From the NCBI GenBank assembly GCA_041664965.1, contig JBAYJT010000030.1, positions 1-20,109 of the forward strand: a stretch of DNA of 20,109 nt, in the 5' to 3' direction. Shown here in pieces: positions 6,588 through 14,661 of the stretch. Below the pieces are notes generated by a model. The model was given only the letters and a program-made list of their open reading frames with translations. It was not told the origin of the DNA and did not search any database. How positions within the stretch are numbered: position 1 is the first letter of the stretch; each line of letters starts with the position of its first letter. The translations under genes and the position numbers were made by a program. The stretch is from JBAYJT01 sp041664965 (lineage in GTDB: Bacteria > Pseudomonadota > Gammaproteobacteria > UBA9339).

Positions 6588-8654
6588 CTATGTTCTCCAA
6601 GCTCCAATCCATTCTGGTATTGGATTTTTTTGTAATGTATAACATCGTTCTAAGAAGATTTTTACTAATTGGTCTTCTGGGTACGATGTTACTAAGGCTT
6701 CAAATGCGGTGATAGCTTCTGGCCAAAAACCCTTTTGATAAAGATCAAAGGCGCTGTGAAATGCCATGTTGTAAGACTTTAATTGTTCTTGTGTAAGATA
6801 ATGATCTGGAAGAATTAGTTCATAGATATAAAGTGCTCTGTTTTTACCACGGACTAGAACATAGTCGAGCATGCGGAAAGAGAAATTATTTTGTACAAGC
6901 CGATAAGTGCTTTCGCTGACAATTATCTTTGAGTGATAAATTTTATTTAATTCCTCTACTCGATTAGTAATATTTACAGTATCGCCAATGGCAGTATAGC
7001 TTAAACGATCATCTGATCCGACGTTACCAATAGTGGCATTTCCTGTGCAAATGCCAGTGCGTATGTGTAGTTCTGGGTAGCCAATGGCTTTCCAGCGTTG
7101 GTTAAGCTTGTCTAGTTCCTCTAACATAAGTATAGATGCTTCACAAGCGTGCAGGGCATGATCGCGATCATCCTGAGGAGCATTCCAAAAAGCCATAATG
7201 GCATCGCCTATGTATTTGTCTACAGTACCATTTTTTTTCAAAATCACTTTTGTCATTACTTCCAAATATTCTGAAAGATAAGACATCATTTGTTGTGGTT
7301 CCATGTTTTCTGAAAGCGAAGTGAAGCCAGTAATATCGGTGAAGAGAAATGTTACAGTTTTGTTCTCTCCGCCAACATGAGCAATACCGCCACTAGACAT
7401 CAGGTTTTTTACTAAAGCCATAGGTACGTAACGTACAAAAGATTGCACGCTCTGTTTCATGGAATTGAAGGCTTCTTGCATGGAGAAGATTTCTTTGATG
7501 CGTGAGTTGGTTTCAATATCGGAAACTAGTTCCAACTGCTTAATTAATCGCGCTTCTTTGGCTAATTTGATTATAGGTTTTGCAAGAGCGCTAGAAGCAA
7601 ACCAAACTAAGATAATGCCAAAAATTATTAGAGTTATAGCTGTTGTGAAAGAATGTATTAACTGGTCTATAACAAAGCCAATGACGTCTTTTATTGGCAT
7701 CACTATAGCTAGAGTGCTGGTTAAATTGTAGGCTTGTAGTTGTTCTAAAGGATCATAGAACGCCAAATAGGTAGTGCCGCCGAAGTTGTAAGAAAAAAGT
7801 TGTTTTTTATCTTGCTGATAATGGTAAAAAGAATTTTCCACGTAAGGTATGGCCATTTTGTTGACTTGTAGCAGAGTGTTTTGATCAGTAGTCAATAGGG
7901 GTTTTCCGGCAACAACGTTATTTTTATTGTCGAAGATAAATGGAAAACTGTTGGGAGTGATTTTTAGATCAGAAATAAAAGTAGAAAGTGTGCGTAGCGG
8001 AATGTCAAAACCCAACATACCAGTTAAATTATTGGTAGAGTCGTATATTGGATGTACCATGGATATGCCTAAAACAGCTTGATTTTCACCAAACGGATAG
8101 AATAGGTAAACATCAGAAATAGTTGGCATTTTTGTATGCAATGTCTTGTCATACCATGGTCTTAGACTAGGATCAAAATTTATTTTTTGATATGTTGCTT
8201 GACCTATGTAATTGCCCTTGGCGTCAATTTTTTGTACTAAACCATAGGGACTTCCAGCTAACAACTGAATGAGGTTGAAATCTTTGCCCAAAGTTCTTTC
8301 TACTGAGAAAAATTCTCTTTTCGGGCTTGCCCAAAAGACTGATGATGAATTGGGCATGTCTTTTAGCATTTGCAGCATGAAGGTAGTAAAAGTTGTCGAT
8401 GGGGAAGGGGTGATTATTTTTTTGTCAATCAAGTTGCTGCCTAAGCTTAGACGTTGTTTGGCTGGCTGTATGAAGATAGTGATTTCTTGTTCTATCTTAT
8501 CACTCACAACTAGTAAAAGTTTTTCTGCCGAATCTAATAGAAACCTATCAGTAGTGTGATAATAATTGAAGATAATGAAAGAGCAAATCAGAATTAGCAG
8601 CGAGGCAAATAAAGTTAAAATACTAATTCGTAGGCTAAATTTTATGTTTTTCAT
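6588..8654 (-). CDS. Membrane class III adenylate cyclase with dCache sensor and HAMP
   Basis: Makes cyclic nucleotide, almost certainly cAMP, at the inner membrane in response to a periplasmic signal. Numbering from an ATG at 8660: first transmembrane helix about 9-32, periplasmic dCache_1 domain to about 320 (RPWY at 167-170, GFD at 217-219), second transmembrane helix about 325-350, a HAMP-like linker, then the cyclase domain about 430-610. Catalytic features present are metal-binding D442 (FTDITGF) and D486 (YIGDAIMAF), adenine-specifying K482 with T556, and N563 and R567 (DTVNITNR). All residues needed for a homodimeric active cyclase are there, and Lys/Thr favours ATP over GTP. About 80 residues with a TPR-like look follow. 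I prefer the ATG at 8654 because GGAAGG lies 6 bases upstream of it, while it directly abuts the ATG at 8660. It is paired with cpdA downstream. Confidence 0.92.
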   Translation of the reverse strand: MKNIKFSLRISILTLFASLLILICSFIIFNYYHTTDRFLLDSAEKLLLVVSDKIEQEITIFIQPAKQRLSLGSNLIDKKIITPSPSTTFTTFMLQMLKDMPNSSSVFWASPKREFFSVERTLGKDFNLIQLLAGSPYGLVQKIDAKGNYIGQATYQKINFDPSLRPWYDKTLHTKMPTISDVYLFYPFGENQAVLGISMVHPIYDSTNNLTGMLGFDIPLRTLSTFISDLKITPNSFPFIFDNKNNVVAGKPLLTTDQNTLLQVNKMAIPYVENSFYHYQQDKKQLFSYNFGGTTYLAFYDPLEQLQAYNLTSTLAIVMPIKDVIGFVIDQLIHSFTTAITLIIFGIILVWFASSALAKPIIKLAKEARLIKQLELVSDIETNSRIKEIFSMQEAFNSMKQSVQSFVRYVPMALVKNLMSSGGIAHVGGENKTVTFLFTDITGFTSLSENMEPQQMMSYLSEYLEVMTKVILKKNGTVDKYIGDAIMAFWNAPQDDRDHALHACEASILMLEELDKLNQRWKAIGYPELHIRTGICTGNATIGNVGSDDRLSYTAIGDTVNITNRVEELNKIYHSKIIVSESTYRLVQNNFSFRMLDYVLVRGKNRALYIYELILPDHYLTQEQLKSYNMAFHSAFDLYQKGFWPEAITAFEALVTSYPEDQLVKIFLERCYTLQKNPIPEWIGAWRT

Positions 8655-8669
8655 AAACATCCTTCCCTA

Positions 8670-8698
8670 AACATAAATTGGACGAATGATGATTGTAA
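8670..8698 (-). promoter_or_regulatory. Weak candidate promoter for the cyclase-cpdA operon
   Basis: On the minus strand TTACAA (8693-8698) and TATGTT (8670-8675) are 17 bases apart, about 15 bases before the cyclase start. A TTGACA lies further upstream, but I see no -10 at a normal distance from it. The match is weak and rests mainly on position. Confidence 0.25.
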
Positions 8699-8765
8699 CA
8701 CCTTGATTTTTTTCCGCAATAAATGAGCAAGATGTGTCAAAGCAAAGTAGAATTTTTCGGTGTTC

Positions 8766-11700
8766 CTACAATTTGGTTGGACTAGTAGTAGTTGAGCTTG
8801 AACTAGTAGATGAGCTAGAACTAGAAGAAGCGGGTGCTGGTGGAGGCGCACTACTTGTAGTTGTAGACCAAAGAGTCAGTCCAGCTTGAGTTACTGAAGG
8901 TTGTGGTGCAGATGAAGCAGGGAACTCTATGTGCAGAGAGCGCATAAGGTTGTTAAATTTTATTTTATTCTCCTCATATAAGCGCATCCTAATATTCCCT
9001 ATATCTGCACTGGATTTAATTATAGTTGGTAGCTTATTCAAGATTACAGGCAAGTTAAGAAACTCCATTTGATTATCCCTGCCTACACAATTTACAACAG
9101 ATGCTAGATCTTTGGCTGATTGAATCATAGTTGCCAGCTTATCCAAGATTACAGGCAATTTAATAAATTCCATTTTGGCTGCTGCATAGCAATTTGTTAA
9201 AACTTCTTCTATATTTGTAATGGAAGTAATCATGTTTGGCAGCTTACATAAGATTACAGGCAGTTTGATAAATTCCATCTTATATTTGTTGTCTAAACAC
9301 ATAAAAAGATTTTTTAACTCGTGGGTAGATATGATCATTCCTTGCAATTTTTGTTGATCTAAATTTCGTATCAAATTGATTACATTTATTGTTGGGAATG
9401 TTTGTAACTCACTAAACATGGCTCTCAAAGCCCAGAAATCAGTCATTCCGTCAAATAGATCATGGGGAGTTTCATCCGCAGAGCTAGTGCCTTGATTTTG
9501 AGTTGGAGTGCTACCTGATGCAAGTGCAGAGCTTTGGATGCCTAAATACTGTAAGAAATCTTCTTTAACGTAATTAGTTTTTAAGTGGCCCATGATTGTG
9601 GTTCTATTCTCGGGAGCAGCAATAATACCTGTCAACTTAGAAATATCTAAAGACCTAATAAGACACATTTGGGCAATTGGGGTCAGTGTATTCAAAACTA
9701 TACATAAATCTTTAGCAGAATTAATCCTAGCTGCTGGATGATTTTTATCTAGAAGTGTTATAATTTGTATTTGGATGGGTGTGGGACAATCCAAAACGGC
9801 TTCGGATAAAGCAGCAGGACCGTTGATTACAGCTTGTAATTTATTTTTACCTAAAACGTTCAGAAATTCTCTTTGTATATCGTATTTTTTTAAGCTACAT
9901 AAGGCTCTGGATAAATCCTCAGAATATTTAATGATCTGTGCTAGTTGTATAGTTCCTAAGCTATTAATTAAAGTATATTTAGCATAAGGTGGCAGGATTT
10001 TTGCTACTTGTGCAAAATGTACACTACTTTTAATAATCTCTCGCAGAGTAGCAGCATTATCTTTAATAAAATCACGTATAAGATCCTCTGGAGGTGGAGG
10101 TTCAATAGAGACTAAATTTGTAAGTATAACGATTAGTTCAGCAAAAGTTTTCGGAGTATCAGTAGATGAACTTTCTGCAGAAGAACTACTTCCGGAGCCG
10201 CTTACACCTATGTCGAGTATAGCTTGAGCTGGAGGATTAGGGGTTGCTGAATGATGTACGGGTGCTTGCTTGCTTTTCTGAAAAATGAGCCGTAGATCTT
10301 TTGGTAAAGATGACAGAAAGCGAGGTAAGCCATTAGCTGAAAAAATTAATTCATGCAACTTGGTTTGCCGGTCTAAAAACTGAATAACCTGCTGTTGTTC
10401 GGGCAACGACGAGTTAGACTGTAAATCTTTCTGCAAGGCTTTGATGACATCATCGAGAGTTATAGTACCTTCTCTTGCTACTAATGCATTTAGTTCACTT
10501 GGGATAAATGTTGCAAGTTGTTCTATAGGTTGGCTGCTAGATCCTCCTCCGCTTGTTGTTTGAGTTGTAGTGATAGCTGCCGAAGTGGTTGGTGTTTGCG
10601 TAGAGCTCATCCTCTGTAGATCTAAAAACCACTGTTCGTTGCGTATTGACCTATCAAGGAAGTTACGACAAATAAGGTCATTAAGATCCCCTAACATTTT
10701 GTAAATATCGCTTGAGCTACAAGCAATGGTTTGATCAGAGCACTTTTTTGCAAACTCGACGGCTTTGTTAAATATTGGTTTAGTTTGCTCAGTTGGACAG
10801 TGATCGAACAAGCCAGATATCGCAAAACCATAAATCGCTTGCAGATTGTTCACAGGCATTCTTGAATCAAGACCGTGATTAATTAACTCTAGCGTTTCAG
10901 GCGGGAGTTTAGTAGGGTAGCCAGCATGTTTAATAAAATCTTTATGATATCGTTTTGGAAGAAAACTTAATACATACCCACCATCCAAAAGATTGATAGA
11001 TAGAACAGTATGGTGTTTGTTACAGAAAGACACAATAGCTTGCTGTCCTTCAGGCGAATACGGGAAAGATTCCAACTCTCTGTACAAAACTTTGGTGGCG
11101 TCAACAAGAGTTACCGCTTGTGTCTCTACAAGCGGTACGCTTAATTCCTGTGAAGTATGTATTGAAGGTTGTTCCGTAGGTTGGCTGCTAGAACTTCCTC
11201 CGCTTGTTGTTTGAGTTGTAGTGATAGTTGCCGAAGTGGTTGTCGTTGTAGAAGCTGAAGCTCTCAATGTTGCTTGAGTACTTGTGTTTGTTGACGGCGT
11301 GATGGCGAGAGTTGTAATGGTAGCTAAAGGGGTAGTCATTGTTGAAGCAACTGGAGTACTGGGTGTTGTTGCATTAGAGCTTGTTATTACTGGCGATGTA
11401 ATGCTTAAAGCTTCGTGGATATCATCAATGGTTATATTACCCTGATTGTTTGCAGTTATAACTTGAGATGGAGGTGTGGAACTAGAGGATGTTGAAGTTG
11501 CTGTGGTTGTAAGTGAAATGCTTAAAGATGGTGGATTAGTTGTGGGAGAAGGAGCTAGTGTTTGTGTAGAGCTCCTCCTCTGTAAATCTAAAAACCACTG
11601 TTCGTTGCGTATTGAAGTATCAAGAAAATGGGTATCAATAAGATGATTAAGATGGTTTAACATTGTGTATATATCGCTTGAGCTACAAGCAATAGTTCGA

Positions 11701-13631
11701 TTAGAGCAATTTTTTGCAAATTCGACAACCTCGCTAAATATTGGTTTAGTTTGCTCAGTTGGACTGCGATCAAACAAGCCAGATATTGCAAAACCATAAA
11801 TCGCTCTTAGGGTTTTTAGACCCATTATTGGAGCAGTATGTTGAACAATGAAGCTTACTTGTTGAGTAGTTAAGTGGTAGTGCCGATCAGCTGGTTTAGG
11901 TTTTCCATTACCGTAAATATTAGCAATAAAACCCGCATGATATTGTCTTGGAAGAAGACTTAATACATAGCCACCAGCTAGAGGATTGTTAGATAGAGCG
12001 CGGCGGAAAGTGCTTTGATGGAAAGTGAGATAAATATCTTGTTCTAACTGTTTTGAGAAAAATGGAAGAAGACGAGGTAAGCCATCCTCTGAAAAAATTA
12101 ATCCATGCAACCTAGTTTGCCGGCCTAAAAACTGAAGAACCTGCTGTTGTTCGGGCAACGACGAGTGAGACTGTAAATCTTTGTGCAAAGCCTTGATGAC
12201 ATCATTGAGAGTTATAGTACCTTCTCTTGCTACTAATTCATTTAGTTCACTTGGGATAAATGTCGCAAGTTGTTCTACAGGTTGACTACTAGAACCTCCT
12301 CCGCTTGTTGTTTGAGTTGTAGAGATAGCTGTCGAAGTAGTTGTCGTTGCAGAAACCGAAGCTCTCAATGCTACTTGAGTACTTGTGGTTCTTGACGGTG
12401 TGATGGCGAGAGTTGTAGTGGCAGCTAAAGGAGTAGTTATTACTGGAGAAACTGGAGAGTTAGTTGTGTTGCGTATAACTTGAGCTGGTGCTGTGGTTGT
12501 AAGTGGAATGCTTAAAGATGGTGGAGTAGTTGTGGAAGAAGGAGCTGACGTTTGTGTAGAGCTCATCCTCTGTAAATCTAAAAACCACTTTTCGGTGCGT
12601 ATTGAACTATCTAGGAACGTAGTCCTAATAAGACTATCAAGCTCTATTAATATTATGTTAATAGAGCTTGAGCTACAAGCAATAGTTTGAGTAGAGCAAT
12701 TTGTTGCAAACTCAATGATTTTGCTACCTATTAATTTACGATCCTCAGTTGAAAAGCCACTTAGTAAGTCAGAGATAGCTAAACCATAAACTCCTCTTAG
12801 AGTCTTTAGATCTCTTATTGGATTAATATTTCGAAGAAGGTAACCTCGGTTGTCGGGAGATAGTATATGGCTTTCCAGCGCATTTCTGCCAAAGAAATGA
12901 TTAATAAAACTTTTGCTATATTCTGCTTGAAGATGACTTGTCGTATAGCCTACGGTTAAAATATCGGAAAATAGAATATTAAACATACGGCTTTCACGAA
13001 AAAAATTACAAATATCTAGCCATAATTCAAACGATGTAGATGAAGTAAGCCTTAATAATGCAGGTAAAAGAAGCCGTGGTAAGCCATCAGCTGAAAAAAT
13101 TAAATTATGCCAATTAGTTTGCTGACATAAAAACTGAATAATTTGGTGCTTTCCAGGGAGTGACGGGCAGGAGTCTAAATCTTTCTGCAAAGCTTGTATG
13201 ATATCATCAAGAGTTATCCCCTTCTCTTTTTTAAGCAATGTGGTTATGTTCTTTGGGATAAATGTTGCAGGTTGTTCTACAGGTTGGCTGCTAGAACTTC
13301 CTCCGCTGGTTGTTTGAGTTGTAGTGATAGCTGTCGAAGTAGTTGTCGTCGCAGAAGCTGAAGTTCTCAATGCTGCTTGAGTACTTGTGATTGTTGACGG
13401 ATTACTGAACAAATCACTAGTTACGGCATTTTGTATTGCTTGAATTGTCGCTGTAGATACAGGAGTGCTAGGAGCTGCGTCGACAGTTTTTGCTGGAGTA
13501 GTCGAAGTGCTAGTTGTTGGCTTGGTGCTCGATGTAACTTGCTGTGTACCGCTAGATTCTTTTGGGCCAGCATGATATCTTGCCGGTTGCAATTCTATGT
13601 ATTTGTGAGAGTTTGGATTGTTATTCTGCAT
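8766..13631 (-). CDS. Giant modular Ser/Thr-rich protein, 1621 aa, effector-like
   Basis: No known family recognised. There is no signal peptide or membrane helix. After a Ser/Thr-rich N-terminus (1-80) come four related modules at roughly 80-363, 414-690, 781-1010 and 1014-1124. Each opens with a linker containing TTTQTTSGG and SSSQP, then a domain marked by EQLATFIPSEL, ITLDDVIKAL and LIFSxxGLPR. The first three continue into a second domain marked by IYGFAISGLF, TIACSSSDIY and QWFLDLQR. Module 3 is diverged in its first domain and module 4 lacks the second. Residues about 1154-1564 are helical repeats of 33-35 residues, and the last 50 or so are almost pure Ser/Thr/Pro/Ala. The start at 13631 is supported by GGAAAG eight bases upstream. 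Size, disorder, internal duplication and lack of a Sec signal would suit a type IV-secreted effector, but this is inference. Intact over 4.9 kb, so under selection or recent. Confidence 0.85.
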   Translation of the reverse strand: MQNNNPNSHKYIELQPARYHAGPKESSGTQQVTSSTKPTTSTSTTPAKTVDAAPSTPVSTATIQAIQNAVTSDLFSNPSTITSTQAALRTSASATTTTSTAITTTQTTSGGSSSSQPVEQPATFIPKNITTLLKKEKGITLDDIIQALQKDLDSCPSLPGKHQIIQFLCQQTNWHNLIFSADGLPRLLLPALLRLTSSTSFELWLDICNFFRESRMFNILFSDILTVGYTTSHLQAEYSKSFINHFFGRNALESHILSPDNRGYLLRNINPIRDLKTLRGVYGLAISDLLSGFSTEDRKLIGSKIIEFATNCSTQTIACSSSSINIILIELDSLIRTTFLDSSIRTEKWFLDLQRMSSTQTSAPSSTTTPPSLSIPLTTTAPAQVIRNTTNSPVSPVITTPLAATTTLAITPSRTTSTQVALRASVSATTTTSTAISTTQTTSGGGSSSQPVEQLATFIPSELNELVAREGTITLNDVIKALHKDLQSHSSLPEQQQVLQFLGRQTRLHGLIFSEDGLPRLLPFFSKQLEQDIYLTFHQSTFRRALSNNPLAGGYVLSLLPRQYHAGFIANIYGNGKPKPADRHYHLTTQQVSFIVQHTAPIMGLKTLRAIYGFAISGLFDRSPTEQTKPIFSEVVEFAKNCSNRTIACSSSDIYTMLNHLNHLIDTHFLDTSIRNEQWFLDLQRRSSTQTLAPSPTTNPPSLSISLTTTATSTSSSSTPPSQVITANNQGNITIDDIHEALSITSPVITSSNATTPSTPVASTMTTPLATITTLAITPSTNTSTQATLRASASTTTTTSATITTTQTTSGGSSSSQPTEQPSIHTSQELSVPLVETQAVTLVDATKVLYRELESFPYSPEGQQAIVSFCNKHHTVLSINLLDGGYVLSFLPKRYHKDFIKHAGYPTKLPPETLELINHGLDSRMPVNNLQAIYGFAISGLFDHCPTEQTKPIFNKAVEFAKKCSDQTIACSSSDIYKMLGDLNDLICRNFLDRSIRNEQWFLDLQRMSSTQTPTTSAAITTTQTTSGGGSSSQPIEQLATFIPSELNALVAREGTITLDDVIKALQKDLQSNSSLPEQQQVIQFLDRQTKLHELIFSANGLPRFLSSLPKDLRLIFQKSKQAPVHHSATPNPPAQAILDIGVSGSGSSSSAESSSTDTPKTFAELIVILTNLVSIEPPPPEDLIRDFIKDNAATLREIIKSSVHFAQVAKILPPYAKYTLINSLGTIQLAQIIKYSEDLSRALCSLKKYDIQREFLNVLGKNKLQAVINGPAALSEAVLDCPTPIQIQIITLLDKNHPAARINSAKDLCIVLNTLTPIAQMCLIRSLDISKLTGIIAAPENRTTIMGHLKTNYVKEDFLQYLGIQSSALASGSTPTQNQGTSSADETPHDLFDGMTDFWALRAMFSELQTFPTINVINLIRNLDQQKLQGMIISTHELKNLFMCLDNKYKMEFIKLPVILCKLPNMITSITNIEEVLTNCYAAAKMEFIKLPVILDKLATMIQSAKDLASVVNCVGRDNQMEFLNLPVILNKLPTIIKSSADIGNIRMRLYEENKIKFNNLMRSLHIEFPASSAPQPSVTQAGLTLWSTTTSSAPPPAPASSSSSSSTSSSSTTTSPTKL
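8967..9281 (-). repeat. Three tandem 105-bp units (35-aa helical repeats)
   Basis: Within the C-terminal part of the 1621-aa protein, units at 9177-9281, 9072-9176 and 8967-9071 each start with a version of KMEFIKLPVIL. At the DNA level AGATTACAGGCA recurs exactly 105 bases apart (9041, 9146, 9251 region). More diverged units of 33-35 residues continue toward about 10170. Confidence 0.85.
10270..13390 (-). repeat. Four long imperfect repeats inside the 1621-aa gene
   Basis: The DNA encoding linker plus domain recurs at about 12545-13390, 11565-12390, 10605-11290 and 10260-10600. The linker segment (coding ACTCAAACAACAAG and neighbours) and the segment coding ITLDDVIKAL are highly similar between copies 2 and 4. 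This points to recent duplication or gene conversion among modules. Confidence 0.85.
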
Positions 13632-13683
13632 GGGCTGTGCTTTCCAATGGAATTTATTTATTAATTCAAGGACATGTTAGCAT

Positions 13684-13712
13684 GTTATAATTAAGAAAAT
13701 CTTAAAGGTAAA
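13684..13712 (-). promoter_or_regulatory. Candidate promoter of the 1621-aa gene
   Basis: On the minus strand TTTACC (13707-13712) and TATAAC (13684-13689) are 17 bases apart. Next to the -10 is a small near-palindrome, ACATG (13672-13676) and CATGT (13681-13685), which could be an operator. It is divergent from the rpsT promoter about 55 bases away. Confidence 0.4.
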
Positions 13713-13767
13713 GTTTTAAAAAGCAAAATTATCATTTTTTTCTTAAGTCGCAAATGTTTCCATGCTA

Positions 13768-13796
13768 TTGACAGAAGTTGAATAAAAAGGCATATT
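13768..13796 (+). promoter_or_regulatory. Promoter of rpsT
   Basis: A perfect TTGACA (13768-13773) is followed after 17 bases by CATATT (13791-13796), a 4/6 match to the -10 consensus. The predicted transcript would have a leader of about 50 bases before the GTG start of rpsT. Confidence 0.6.
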
Positions 13797-13851
13797 TGCA
13801 CCCAAAATCGGGGATACTCGAGAAGTTTTCTAATAAAGTTGGAGAAGTTTT

Positions 13852-14115
13852 GTGGCAAATACACGTCAGTCAAAGAAAAGAATTATACAAAGCAGTAAGC
13901 ATCGCGAACGCAATGTTGCGATGCGTTCTATGTATCGCACTCATATCAAAAAGGTTTTAACTGCTTGTGAAAGTAAAGACCAAGCTAAGGCTAATGAAGC
14001 TTTTAAAGACGCGCAGATAATGCTCGATAAGATGGTCACTAAGGGAATTATTCATAAAAATAAATCCGCTCGCCATAAGAGCAGGCTTTCTGCAAAAATA
14101 AAGGCTATTGCCTAA
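13852..14115 (+). CDS. rpsT: 30S ribosomal protein S20
   Basis: Primary binding protein of the 16S rRNA 5' domain in the small ribosomal subunit. The 87-residue basic, helical sequence begins MANTRQSKKRIIQSSKHRERN and contains the family's RSMYRTHIKKV and HKNKSARHKSRL segments; length is as expected. The start is GTG at 13852, with GGAGAAG seven bases or so upstream. A non-ATG start is notable because E. coli rpsT uses UUG and is autoregulated at translation; whether that holds here is unknown. The gene stands alone between the two giant accessory genes, with no ribosomal neighbours, and no clear terminator follows it. Confidence 0.97.
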   Translation: MANTRQSKKRIIQSSKHRERNVAMRSMYRTHIKKVLTACESKDQAKANEAFKDAQIMLDKMVTKGIIHKNKSARHKSRLSAKIKAIA

Positions 14116-14214
14116 GATCGGGGCTGGAATCCAGACAAGGCTTTACGAGGTCGTACTGGAATCGCTAGCCCGTCTCTTCTATAAGTTTTTCTGCCTATCA
14201 AATTTTGTTATGTA

Positions 14215-14565
14215 CAAAGATAAAAACATGTCTATAAGTTTTCTTTTAAAATCAATAAGTTGAAATTTGAAGTTAGGTTTTAGGGGCAATCTATTGTAGA
14301 TATTACGGCGTAACTCCCCATGTGTCTAATGAAAATACCCAAACAGCCACGAAGTGGCAAAATAAGATAGCCCAGCCTAAGCGAGCTAGCGAGCGCAGGG
14401 CTGGGTGAATAGAATATAGAATTTTGAGCGCTGAAAGTGCGAAATAAAAGTTTTGCATGATGTTGCTGGGTTCGAATTCGCTTCGCTCATTCTTAACCCA
14501 GCCTACATTTCTATAGCAGTTTCTTGATTTTAAAGGATTTACTATGGACATGTTTAATATCTTTG
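14215..14565. mobile_element. MITE-like element with imperfect inverted ends
   Basis: The left end (14215-14260, starting CAAAGATA then AACATGTCTATA and TTTAAAATCAA) matches the reverse complement of the right end (14517-14565) over about 45 bases with scattered differences. The interior has no credible gene. It holds three hairpins: GCCAC/GTGGC (14346-14358), a CCCAGCC/GGCTGGG arm pair near 14371-14407, and GCTGGGTT/AACCCAGC (14465-14472 and 14495-14502). The left end extends to 14284 as a longer repeat shared with 17441-17503. No transposase or clear target duplication is visible. A 12-codon frame (14544-14582) with AAAGGA upstream starts in the right end but is probably chance. This element fills most of the gap between rpsT and the next gene; 14116-14214 holds nothing I can name. 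Confidence 0.6.
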
Positions 14566-14593
14566 AAGATGTTCCTTCTTAAGCAAACCTTAA

Positions 14594-14621
14594 TTGTATT
14601 GCGCGCGGCATTTGTTATACT
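14594..14621 (+). promoter_or_regulatory. Candidate promoter of the 926-aa gene
   Basis: TTGTAT (14594-14599) and TATACT (14616-14621) are separated by 16 bases, about 40 bases before the ATG at 14662. A ribosome binding site, AGGTGA (14653-14658), lies just before the ATG. The promoter lies outside the MITE-like element. Confidence 0.5.
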
Positions 14622-14661
14622 TAGTTTTAACATTCAGTATTAGTGAAAAACTAGGTGACTA

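Noticed and set aside
6586..6645. Upstream start for cpdA at 6645, overlapping the cyclase gene by 58 bases
   Set aside because: The 20-residue extension is not expected for CpdA, and the ATG at 6585 has a better ribosome binding site.
10270..13390. Regularly recurring sequence that could be taken for a CRISPR array
   Set aside because: The repeats are hundreds of bases apart, imperfect and in frame within one long coding region, so they are protein module repeats.
14116..14200. GGGGCT and AGCCC arms after rpsT as its terminator
   Set aside because: The loop would be about 40 bases, the stem has a bulge and no T-run follows directly.
14303..14551. 82-codon minus-strand frame
   Set aside because: It runs through the hairpins of the MITE-like element and its start lies in the inverted end repeat; the protein resembles nothing.
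14544..14582. 12-codon frame with AAAGGA upstream, as a leader peptide
   Set aside because: It starts inside the inverted end repeat, has no regulatory codon pattern and is not linked to an attenuator structure.
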